A DNA stretch of 64,000 nucleotides from Panorpa germanica (taxonomy: Eukaryota > Arthropoda > Insecta > Mecoptera > Panorpidae), in the NCBI GenBank assembly GCA_963678705.1, contig OY783214.1, forward strand, positions 8,184,001-8,248,000, read 5' to 3'. Shown one piece after another: positions 23,333 through 34,790 of the stretch (the first letter of the stretch is position 1; every line of letters begins with the position of its first letter). The position numbers were made by a program, and so were the translations under genes. The notes under the pieces are model-generated. The model was not told the DNA's origin and made no database searches. It saw only the letters and a list, made by a program, of their open reading frames with translations.

Positions 23333-26300
23333 GTTAATTCATTTAATTTACATTTAATTCTGTTTTTGTTATATCTTTTTTACTTATAATTTTGGCTATA
23401 CATTTCAGTATTTAAAATATTTTATAATTTGAAACCATTTTTCAATTCTCTTCGCATAAAACAAGAGCACACATGACAAAACCGATGACGCAGGGTTGTA
23501 GACATGTTTGTATTTCTACTAAATATAACTCAACATATCGTACAGTAAATTGACCGAAGCAGCGAACATTTGTGCAAACTCTATGTACTTTAAACATATT
23601 TATATATATATGTATATGTGTATACAAATACATACTCGTACGATACGATAGTGTATATAGTTATCCATGTTACTTATATAATATATTTCTGTGATCACCA
23701 GGCGTGGTACTACGTGCAGAAGACCCGTATTATAGCATCGGACTCGGTCTTTTAGGCTGCACGTACGAGTCCGAGGGTAACACTGATTCGATCTAAACGT
23801 ATCGAAGCCTAAAAGAGGTTGAAGAACTTAAGTGGATGCAGAATTTTAAATTGCTTTTGATTTTACTACTTGTTCAATTTATAAAAGATATATCGTATTT
23901 AGGATTTGGTAAGGACTGTACTAATAAAGCTATTGAACAACCTTGTTTAAGAGGTGCTAGTCGAAACGTACAAGTAAGACAGCATAATATAGACTTCTTC
24001 TATATTTATGACAATTATTTGACACAATAAAACTAACAAAATTTATAAAAACCCGCTTAACACAAAACATAAATTAATATATTATTTAAAGTATTTTTTT
24101 TTGTGACAGTGAAATAACACAGATAGAAATTTGTTGCTTGAATTACCTTGTAGCACGCTAGCAAATGAAGCTTATTTAGAGATAAGCTTGTAGCAAGCAT
24201 TTTTATACCTGTGAATAATTATTATAAAAGATCACGAGCCGTTTCCTAATCTTCATATACCAGAGAAGACACGTTATCCATAAAGACGTAAAATATATTA
24301 AAGTTTGAATGTAAAAGTCGTCAGAAATGCAGTGCCATAAAGTCAGTCATATTATTAGCCAATCTATTTATTGTAAGTGTTCATTTGTATTCATACCGAG
24401 TCGTACAATTGCATTTGCAGTTTCAGTAAAAAGAGCCCACCTCTTGTACTCGTAGCTCAGTTTCGGTAGCCTTTCCTTAAGATCGTCCAAGTTCTCAGGT
24501 GTCTCACGTACTAGATTTTCACAAATATAAAAAAAACACAAGTAAAGAGAGAAAGAAACGAGAGGTCATAGGACAGAGCACGTCGTTTATTTAATCTACT
24601 ATCCAATAGAATACACTAAAAGAAAATCTCCAATTAAAACTTTACCAAACAAGCTTTGCTAAGAAAGCATATGATGCAGTTAGACAAAAATATTTTAGAA
24701 AACTTGCCGGTTGAAACAATTAAGTTTTTATATTTCGACAAATATTTATTAGTATTTAAGAATAATTTATATTATTATCTCAGGTAGTCAAACCTTAATC
24801 CGATTCTGCACATATTGCCAAGATTGTTTAAAACAAATTTAAAATTTACTATGTTAAGTACTGCCATCTATGAAAGAGTTGCAGGAATGCTATAATATAA
24901 TTAGAGTTAATGTATCCAAAATAATTATACACAAAAAACATATTTTTATTTAATATTTAAAAGTAATTGTAATTGAAATATATTTATATTTTTACTAATT
25001 AGCAATATTTTGATAGCCGACACTCATTACCGATGCTGATACTACTGGTTTTCCAGCGGAAAATTAATTTCAAAATATTTATAAATAAATAATTATGCAT
25101 ATTACTAATTTATTTGTGGTGGTTTTAATGATAATATTTTAACGAATTTATAATTTATTTTTTTAAATATACACACACAGAGAAACAAACACATACATAT
25201 ACATAATATAAATAGTAAAGATATAGATTTGTATGAACTTGTTTGCGATCGCGTGAAGCGAAGACATTGAAGTGCACTTTACACTTCGTGGGTAATGCCA
25301 ACAAAAAAATAATAATAATAATATAATAACAGCACTGGCCAAATATTGTAAGTAATGATAACAACGTTGGAAAACATTAAACTTCCATGTTGTGTTATTT
25401 TATAATTCAACATGAGGTGCTCGTTACTTTTGTTTGATTAAGGTCTACATTTTACATTCTACGAGTACTTTACACATTGCAAAATGTAATTTATGTATCT
25501 TTCGTGTACATTGTATAGTAGCTGTATATATTATGTATATAGTTGCAGTTTTATTTTTATATTTTATTAATTGTTTATTTAGTATTGTAAATGTACAATC
25601 ACATGAGAACCTACAATATGTATACTGGCCATTCGGAATAAGTGGGGTGGAGAGGTGGGATAGCAGTAGGAATATCGGGTCTTCAACTCAGTAGACTATG
25701 ACTAGATGCAACTGAATTAGACCAAAATAAACAGACATGTACCACCAAGGTAGTAAATTTAAATTAACCCATCAAACTCGTTTTAAAACCAATAAAAACA
25801 ATAAACCCATTAAAACATTTTTTTTATTAACATCTTACAGTTAAATCAAGATGAATACAAAAGTTCAAGCATCAGTTTTCTAGACAGGATCAAGCAATAG
25901 GAAAGATTTTTTAATTTACATTTTATCTATAGAAAATACATACATCTATCTCGTATTTTAATTTTTTATTTTATTTATTTGAAAATCTTTAAAATCTATT
26001 TTCCCCAAATTGGACAGTGGGAATTCTTATTGTTCGAATATAAGAACGGTTGTCGTATAATGCTTAAATATCATAGAATTTAGATACGATTTCAAGGCAC
26101 TGGTTATTTAACATAAAAATTATTACATATTATATAAAGATCTATTTTGTTGCTATAAGAATCGTAAAATTGCCTTTTCACATGACTTGATAACAAGTAC
26201 CTTAAAGGATCAGAAAGTATCTTTATTATACTCATTATATAAAATAATATCTAAAGGTAACGTTGAAATCATTTCCGATTAAATATTATCAGGTTTCGTT

Positions 26301-27086
26301 TAAGTGAAACTATACGTATGTTTATGAAATAACTATGTTTTTGTTTAACGGGTATATATGGAACAAATCTTATGTTTTTTTAACTGAAGAAATAAATATC
26401 TTTTACACAAATTAATTTAAATACATCTTAGTTTTTTTTAAAGGTGGTGTATAGTTTTATATCATTTTGTTGCTCCTCTCAATCTTCAGTACAAACAATT
26501 CCACTCCAACGTAAAGACAATCTAAAGTTCTACAGCACTAATCTAATCACCACCCAATTAGAGGGATGAGGAGCAAAATTAAGTAGAAACCTTAATTAAA
26601 CTGGCTTTAATTTTCCACGGAGTTGCACTCTAATATTGAAATTTTAGTCTGGTAATCTAGTAGGTGCTGACGTCACGTATTTTGAGCTTTTTTATCATTG
26701 TTAAAAAACTTTTAGATGAGCTTTTAAAGCTTATTGTTAAATTTGGTTAAAACTAAAAGAATAAATACAATTAAAACTAAAAAGTTTTACTCTAAGAGTA
26801 ATGATGATTATAGAAGTTAAGTTTAGTTTTTTCTTCTTCTTAAGTTTTGTAATTTTACAAGACTATTAGAGAGAAGGGTTCTTCGAGATAAATTCTTCAA
26901 ACATTGAAATGTATCTGTTATTTGTAATAAATTAAATCTGGTTTATTTCAATGCACACTGTTGCAAATAAAGTTCAATTGATAATTTATTTCTAATACTC
27001 TGATGCAATAATAAGGTGATTAATAGGTGCAATTATGTAGGGAACGCATTACATAATATATCTTTAAGTTTTCTGTGAGGAAGGAC
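23333..27086. other. Intergenic AT-rich DNA, no gene recognised
   Basis: 23705-23820 is a moderately GC-rich patch with an internal ACGAGTCCGAGGGT step and a tRNA-like feel but no foldable tRNA. 25300-25330 has a short AAT repeat. 25620-25720 contains a CTATGACTAGATGCAACTGA segment resembling one 70-bp unit of the hAT-like MITE. No host gene found. Confidence 0.45.
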
Positions 27087-27180
27087 CTTTTTTTTTTTCT
27101 ATGTATAGTTTCTCGGGCTTCCTAGGCACGTAGCCTCTTATCGCCCCTAATATTGTTCTGCTTCTTCTTATACGTTATAT
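27087..27180 (-). repeat. Poly(A)-tailed retroposon 3' end, copy 2
   Basis: On the minus strand: AGAAGAAGCAGAACAATATT, GGGGCGATAAGAGGCTACGT, GCCTAGGAAGCCCGAGAAAC, then an A-run. Same arrangement as the copies at 23276 and 55490. Confidence 0.55.
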
Positions 27181-28006
27181 CCAGACAACAAAAATGATCT
27201 ATTCATGGCTAGGAAGGACCTTATTTTACTGTTTCATATACTCCAATGTTTTATATTTGTTCAATTATTATTCATTGATTTCTGTTGTCAATTATTTTAT
27301 TTTACTTTAAATTTTGAACGGGCTTGTACTTTACAGCGTCCAGTAAAATCATTTTTCCAGCATCACATTTTAAGCTCAGTTTTTATTCATTTTTTCACAA
27401 AAAAATGTTCTCTACAAAACGAACAAGAGTTATAAAACAATTAAAAATAATTATAAAAATATTTTCCTTTTTTTAAATAAAACTATAATTATTCATTTTT
27501 AACTCACTACGATGTTTTAAAATGTACGTTTTTCTAGATAATAAAATATATAATACTATGAAATATGTTCGAATAAAGACTTTTAAAACTGACAAAATTA
27601 TCCAGTAATTGCGCCGCGTCTAGCTGAGTCTGGGGATAGAATACTCGTAGCTCTGGAGTGCAGCGTATTCCCGTGGAACGTAGAAGCCCGTAGCCGTTGC
27701 AGACGTAGACGTAGAGGCACAAGCAAGCAGAGGTAGCAGGTGGTATCGGTGCATCGTGCCACGTGCACTAATGACAAAGAAATTTGACGCGGTTCCACAT
27801 AAATTATTCAATCCACCTAAAGTTTTAAACTAACTTTATTCCCTAGTGTTACAAGCAGCCCAAACTGCTTTCCTCTTGATAATCAAATTTATATTATCAT
27901 AAAATGATACTCCGCTGTTACATCTGTGTTAATATAAAATCTACATATGTCGACACTGCGAGTGTGCGGAAACTATCGTAAATATTTCTGTGCTATAGAT
28001 TAAGTT
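27181..28006. other. No gene recognised; CpG-rich patch 27600-27790
   Basis: 27600-27790 is GC-richer, with overlapping minus-strand frames of 62-66 codons and a short GACGTAGACGTAGAG repeat. 27957-27968 is the 12-mer TGCGAGTGTGCG, also at 12949. Possibly regulatory; no splice sites or recognisable protein. Confidence 0.4.
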
Positions 28007-28050
28007 CGGTAAACATCGGCAAACATCGGTAAACATCGGTAAACATCGGA
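28007..28050 (+). promoter_or_regulatory. Four tandem 10-bp units with forkhead-type cores
   Basis: Units are CGGTAAACAT, CGGCAAACAT, CGGTAAACAT, CGGTAAACAT, followed by CGGA. Each contains GTAAACA or GCAAACA, the known core bound by forkhead (FOX) transcription factors, repeated at 10 bases, close to one DNA helical turn. That the array is a real binding array, and which gene it would serve, is inference; it may be a simple minisatellite. Confidence 0.45.
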
Positions 28051-30147
28051 TAATGACAACATAGCATTCATAAAAGAAAAGGTTTAAATTAATAGCTGTT
28101 AGAATATTTCTAAAGAATGATTTTAATTTTTTTAATTTGTAGCGAACGAAATAATACCATAATTAGTTGCGATTATATCTCGTACTTTATAAAAAAAATT
28201 GTAATGCTTTTGATTTGTTCGAGGGATGTTACAAAGCGTCATCAATTTCAAAGACTCTTAGCAGATCACACTAAACATACATACGTGTATTTAAAGATTA
28301 TTTAACATAACGAAAGTTAGCTATTACATAACTAAATAACTAGATTTTAAAAAATAAATCTACCTTTTTGCGCATTACCACACTCATACAACTACTTAAG
28401 AGAACACATTTTAAGGATTAATCTTAAGAAGTCTATTTTAAAGATTAGCTATAAAAAAATAGCTATAAAATAATAACGATTTTTAGATTAAATATTATAG
28501 AATTCGTTTAAGTAAAATATTAGATTAATGTAACGTCTTTCGCCGCGGCAAAACCTATTTAAATACGGGCATAAATCTCGAATCCAACAAAATTTAAGTC
28601 ATAGATTAGATAGGCCACAAGCGATTTAACAAACACCCAAATTGTCTAGCAATTTTACTCTTTTAAATTGTGCAGCTATATATGTGTCATTATCCAGGTA
28701 ATAATTAGCATAGGCACTTATTCTTCATAAGATTCTATTTAGTAGATGTGCATTAATAAAAACGGTACATTTATCAAATATCTTTTCGTTAAAGTGACTA
28801 TTGAGATCTGTATTTGCTTTTAAAATATTTTTATATGAGGATTAAACTAGAATTGTGTTGTCTTCAATTTCAAATGCATAAACAGTTCCTGTGTGAAACA
28901 ATATTGATTTTATTTTAGATCAAATATTTGAATTTCCCGCCATATAGTTCTATATTTTAAACTTTACGCCCGATATGTTTATAGTAACCAAAGTAGTATT
29001 ACCGTAAACAAGTCATGTATATTTTAGTATCTGAAACAATAAAATATAAATTGTAAATGCATGTAAATAACATATCACACTTTACCTTACAATTACATGC
29101 AATGCAACTACAGTCCACTACTGTTTATAAATATACTCGTTCCATACGAGTATGTTGAATTAGTAAATTCTAATCAAACATGATAACATATCAACCACAT
29201 AGTTAATCATTGAAGTATAATAAAATTGAACGTAGTTACAGTAATTGCATCATCAAAGGTGTGTGTTGATTTACCTGCAGCCTACACGTATACTACCACT
29301 ATCACAACACTCAACCACACATCATTATGTTTGTTATTGAGGTTGCATACTATTCAGGTTTGATATACGAATGTGTAATACGTATAACATTAAGCGTATA
29401 AACTTTATTGATGAATCGGAGTACAGTCAATTCATTTGTTTTATTTAAACATGATCAACTAGCTTACTTTAATCACCTTCAAATTACATACAGATTATTT
29501 GGATTTTCTGAGTAATTTCTTCGATTGTAGAATCAGTAACGGAGTGTTTTGAATGTTGCCATCGTACCATGCGAGTTGATGATATGTGGTGTATGTTTTA
29601 TGGTCACGCAACTCATACGTTCAGGTACATATCACCTCATATTATAACTTCAAACCAGTAACTAGCTAGAAATGGTTTTGTTTATGAGAACATTGGTTTA
29701 TACCAGTAGTTCTAAACTTATTAACTTAGAAATCAGATCCAAATAGAATTAATTTCGAATTCAAGTATGAATCATCTAGTTGTAAGTAAATCTTTACACT
29801 GCAATTATTTACAAGCTGTATTTCATTAGTTATTCTCTATAAATTGATATGAATTTAAACGTGGTATTTCTTTGCAATTTAAAGCTTCACTGCTCAAAAG
29901 ATTCACCGTGTCTCTACATTTAGGACCGGTTGTTGAATTTATAGTAATTGCAAAAGTTACTTGCTATGACTAGTTAAAGAGAAATAACAGTAAATCGTTC
30001 CTTGGACCTCCTAGCAGATACTGGATCGAATGAACAATTTATTGTTATTTTTCATTAACCTTGAATCATGTTAAGTAACTTTTGCGATAACTATATAACT
30101 AAGTTTAAAAACCGGGCCTCAATGTGCTCGCAGAGCGACATTAGCGC
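28051..30147. other. Intergenic AT-rich DNA, no gene recognised
   Basis: Only AT-rich sequence with short chance frames. No repeat family copy or exon that I can support. Confidence 0.5.
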
Positions 30148-30698
30148 CATTAGACATACATTTCTCATAACCAAAAGAATGCTAAAAATCAGCTCATACC
30201 CATAAACGCAAACACAATCCCTCATGCGAACGAAGCAAAATAACTAGGAATGACGTTTGATGCTAAGTTAAGGTGGTTAAGACGCATGTCAAAAGGAAAA
30301 AAAAAGAACTGAACATAAAGTACAGGAATATGTATTGTCTAATTGGACGACGCTCTGAACTAAACATTGAAAACAAGCTGCTTATATATAAACATGTGCT
30401 AAAACCAGTGTAGACGTATGGAGAGCAACTCTGGGGTTGCACCAAGAAGTCGAATGTTAAAGAAATCCAAACGTTCCAAAATAAAGTTGCGCGAGGAATA
30501 GTTAATGCACCGTGGTATATCCGGTACATACATAGAGACCTGAAGATTAACACAGTCGAAGAAGAGATCAAAATTATGGTAGCAAAGCACGAGTTGAGAC
30601 TTCGTAACCACGAAAACATCGCCGTGACGCAAATGTTGCTTGTTAGTAATGATGTTTGAAGACTTCGCAGGACAAAACCATCGGACCTAGTAATCTAG
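30148..30698 (+). pseudogene. Decayed jockey-type non-LTR retrotransposon RT C-terminus
   Basis: The conceptual product reads NTIPHANEAK-stop-LGMTFDAKLRW, then after a frame change near 30300 ELNIKYRNMYCLIGRRSEL, NIENKLLIYKHVLKPV, stop, TYGEQLWGCTKKSNV, IQTFQNKVARGIVNAPWYI, HRDLKINTVEEEIK and, near the end, RLRRTKPSDLV before a terminal TAG at 30696-30698. This order, including YLGM.F/L.W, KP.WTYG.QLWG and FQNK..R.IVNAPWY, is characteristic of the end of jockey-clade LINE reverse transcriptases. At least three in-frame stops and one frameshift show it is inactive, though it is still easily read, so decay is moderate. The 5' part of the element is missing (5' truncation is usual for LINEs). 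Confidence 0.85.
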
Positions 30699-30797
30699 TG
30701 ATGTAGAATTGTTCCTTGGAGCAATATCTACCTCACCGTGTAATTATAGAAATGCATATCTATACTTAGTTGTAGTATTATAGTTACAAAAAAAAAA
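30699..30797 (+). mobile_element. 3' UTR and A-tail of the jockey-type copy
   Basis: About 90 bases of non-coding sequence follow the terminal stop and end in a run of nine or ten A at about 30788-30797, as expected for a LINE inserted by target-primed reverse transcription. Confidence 0.6.
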
Positions 30798-33700
30798 TGT
30801 CAAACTTTAAGTAAAAATTGATTAATAACATTATTAGTGTTTCTTTTACTTTCCTTTAGAAATAGTTTACTTACTTAAAATATTACTTTGCTGCTATTAA
30901 ACATAACAGCTTTCTTTCTAATGTTATTTTATTTTTCTACTATTTTACTATTTGAGAACTCCTGGTGAGGTATACTATTGGTAAATTAGTTTTGCATATA
31001 GTTAGTATATTGTTGCACTCGTATTTAAGTACAATCATAATTGTGATGTTTGTTTCATAACAACCAACACACACACAAATACACACACATTTGTCATTGT
31101 TGAATTTATATTGTAATATATTTATTTGTAACGTTTGATTGCAACATGATATTGTTTAGATTAAAATGGATTATAATTATATTTTAGTATCAGTTATGTT
31201 ATAATAAAACATGACATGCATTATGCAATACATACTACTAAAAATGATTAAGAGAAATTAATATAAAGCTCGTACAATTTAGTTATATAAAATTATTTTC
31301 TATTATGTTTTAAAATTCATCCAAAACATCAAGATAAAAAAAAAGAAATTCACGTTTCTCTCATGCATACAGCAGCCTTTATTTGCTCTTCAGGTTTATT
31401 TCATGACATAATTTTCCTATCTTTTATTATGCTTTCTATTTACATACTCGTACACAACGTTTTGCATTTTCCCGAGATTTCCTCGTTCTTCTTTACACAT
31501 TTCCTGCTCTTGCTTTTGCACTGCTTCTCTTCTACTACTTTGCATTCTTTTTCTTTTAATTCTTATCCTTCTCTTCATACTGTTTTCTTCTCATTTATTT
31601 TAATCTTTCTCCACCAATCCTTCTTATCATCGTCCCATCACCATTATCTTCCTTTATGTCAAGTAGTGCAGTGAATTTCACAGGATTAGCCCTATCTATG
31701 AGCCGAAACAAAAAATACGTCATCATAATGTTTTGTTTGTTCCACAAATATATATCCTTCGAGCTTTGTAAATATTTGTCAAAGCTATAGTCTCATATGG
31801 AGTTATAATTATGAAGTTACAACTATTTAACCATCTAAAGTTTCAGTATTTATACAAATTATAGTTTTAACACCTTCAGTAGGATTGAAACAAAGGTTTT
31901 TACCCCGAGGAAATCCAGACAAAACCGGGATACACTTTACATCTAAACTAACGTTGCCCAACACTATATAGAGGGTAGTATATCACCCGCTTTTCCCACC
32001 CCACTTCCATAAATGTTAATGTCATTAGTTCATTTAATCTAAATAACACTTTGGTGTTTCTACAAAATTGTTTCTTGTTCTCTACTCAGTGTTTTCACCA
32101 TCCATTTTATTGCTTAAGTTTAGAATTAATTGTGTTTTGTACCATTATTAGTACCTTATATGTAATCCAACTTAAAATCCTTTACACTACTCTGAACTAT
32201 GCAATATTACAAAACTAATAACTGAGTGGACATTTATATTTCTTAAGAATTTAAATTAGTTTAAATTTTTCGTTTATTTAAGCTTAAAGTTTGTTTCAGA
32301 TTAATAATTGGGTATCGTCAGCATTGATCAATGAGATTAATTTCAATAGCAGCCCTTAAAAGGCGTACCGGTCTCAAATGTCTCCTATGTCTAAATTTCT
32401 ATAAAAGTGTACTATATATTGATTAAAGTGGGTTACTAGAACCTCAAATGTTCAATTATTTTTTAATAACTCCTTTTATTTCAGGAGATATTAACAATTA
32501 AAAAAGTCATTTTGTCTCTTTAATTATTAAAGGGATTCAACGTTATACAACATTCCAAGTGCATGTGACATCACAATCCTTGTGTAAGGTTACCAACCTT
32601 ACAGCTCATAAATTTCTGCTGTATGTATTTATATATCAAAATATCAAATATTATTTACAGTTATTTCAAGGAACAATGAAATTTCAATGTTATGTCTGCC
32701 TTAGCAGGGTTAAATAAAATAAAAACTTATTATTCTTTGATTTGACTTGATTATTTGACTACCAATAGCTACAGAACATTACCACAGCACAGACCTACTC
32801 AACAAATAACTGACGTTAAAATGCATTTCAAGTCATACAAATAGGGCCGACCATTTCTAGCGCTAATACTACAATTCAAACTTTTAATTGCTATATCTCC
32901 GTCAATATTTAGATATTTAATAAAATAGACACGCCAATACACATTTACTGACATCAATTTCAATCAACAATTGAAAAATCGACCACTAAAAAATGAGAAC
33001 ACAAGCCCATTGTTATCAAAATACACCAATGCCTTTGATGCGTACAGTGCAGACCTGTGGACGCTTACCACAATACTACGATGGTAAACGTTGACTCTGT
33101 TAGGTAAAGTACATACTCGTACATATACTCACACTCCTTTAAAGGATATGCAGTTTCAAACAACTGCATGGATATCTGCGTTTGATAGATAATACCATGG
33201 AGATATTCAATACCCAATAGAACTCGATAACACAGTCGCCGGGTCAAACGGCAGAGGTCTCTTGAGTTAAGTGAAGTGACCTTTTGTATGAAGCCTTACA
33301 TACCATCCATAAGCTATTACTTTCTACTCGTGCATATAGAGCTGCTATACTATTTCCAATTATTATCGAACGTAACAATAATGGTCTGTGTTAGAATTAA
33401 CACTTGCACTATTTATATATATCGTATAAAGCATTAGTTCACCTAGAATTTTCATGAAAACTATTTTTTTTTTTGGCGAAGATTTATTAATTATACATTT
33501 AGAAATATTTTATGAGTTTGCCACTGCCAATATTCTGAATATTATCTGAGTTATATTAATTTGATGTAAACGCAGCAGTATATATACTAATACACTTTTT
33601 TCTTTTGTGTTTATCTCGAATTACGTTTTCTATAACTGGTCGTCACTTATTTCAAGAACGAATCATCCGATTGTAATAGGAATTACTCTTCTTTGTAATG

Positions 33701-34571
33701 TTATCTACCGTGTAGCAAAGAATTGAACGCATTCATTTTTTATACAATTTGTTGACCTAAAATTTTAACAAAGAATTGACATTTCTTTTTCACATAACCA
33801 TCCACATAAAAAAAAACAATTAAAACTTTTTATCTATGCTACTCGATAGCTATTACATTTATTTACAAGAATATATATTCTTATTTCTGTCGATTTCTGA
33901 TGACGGCAACCATGAGCGAGTCTCCCGGCAAACGTGTTTCATGGAACAGCTTATATCCCCACCATTTTCTGTACATCAGGACAGACAAACCCTTTAAACA
34001 AATTTACAAATATACCTTAATATAAGAAAATTTATAATAAAGAGGTGATGTATGCGATATAATAAATTTGCATGATTTTTTTCTAGATATTTAGAACTAA
34101 TTTGAATTTCCAGTGTTTACATCTGTTTTATTCTACAAACCTGTTAAAATTAGTTTACGGAGGTGTAATTTAAATTGCTATTTTACCATATAAATATGTA
34201 ATTTTAATTACTTGTGTTTTTAAATTAGTTTTCAAATATATCATATTATAATTCAATGTTATATGTATATGAATATGGTCATTTATTAAATCCTCTACAA
34301 AGGGTGCAAAACTCTGCTTCAGTTCGCCACCACAAGGCACAAACCTCTTGGACGTGGACGTAGATTTATATCAGTCGTACTACTTAATGTGGTATAAAAT
34401 TTCGCTTCGCTACAAGTAACAGTAGGCGTACAGGAGATTAAGGATAAATGTATTACCCTTAAAAAATTCTTGTTGGAAAAAAAATCATTAGATTTGTGAT
34501 TATATACTACTCGATTATTAAGGTATTATATAGTGACGACCGTTACGTTTTCACGTATTTATATATATAAC

Positions 34572-34573
<2 letters not shown>
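30798..34573. other. Intergenic AT-rich DNA, no gene recognised
   Basis: 31480-31670 is pyrimidine-rich on plus; its purine-rich complement may be another decayed LINE linker, but I cannot support it. 33912-34025 is a 37-codon frame of higher GC (starts MSESPGKRVSWNSLYPHH) with no recognised family. 34310-34440 has a small GC-richer patch. Nothing else is supported. Confidence 0.45.

Positions 34574-34626
<53 letters not shown>
34574..34626. repeat. (TA)n microsatellite
   Basis: About 53 bases of pure TA alternation directly abutting the ACAGGGTGTCCC repeat. Confidence 0.95.
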
Positions 34627-34629
<3 letters not shown>

Positions 34630-34790
34630 GGTGTCCCAATATTCAACGTTAAGCGGGCACTAGAGGGTGGTCCTGCTCATGACTACACGAGAAAAAAAGA
34701 AAGAAAAGAATTTATCTCATTTTGTTTAGAAATTAGAAAAAAAATATTTTTTTTCGAAAATTGAAACACCTTAAGATGTGTTTAACTACC
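34626..34790 (+). mobile_element. Possible transposon end beginning ACAGGGTGTCCC
   Basis: Starts ACAGGGTGTCCCAATATTCA and continues with an AGAGGGTGGTCCTGCTCATG segment. ACAGGGTGTC-type starts are common at insect repeat edges; a shorter match (ACAGGGTGTCTACAAAG) is at 54596. No opposite end was located, so class and extent are guesses. Confidence 0.35.

Noticed and set aside
30263-30619. 118-codon minus-strand frame
   Set aside because: It is the antisense shadow of the plus-strand jockey-type RT remnant.
33912-34025. 37-codon frame starting MSESPGKRVSW
   Set aside because: Slightly GC-richer and in a fair start context, but too short, with no family, splice site or promoter support.
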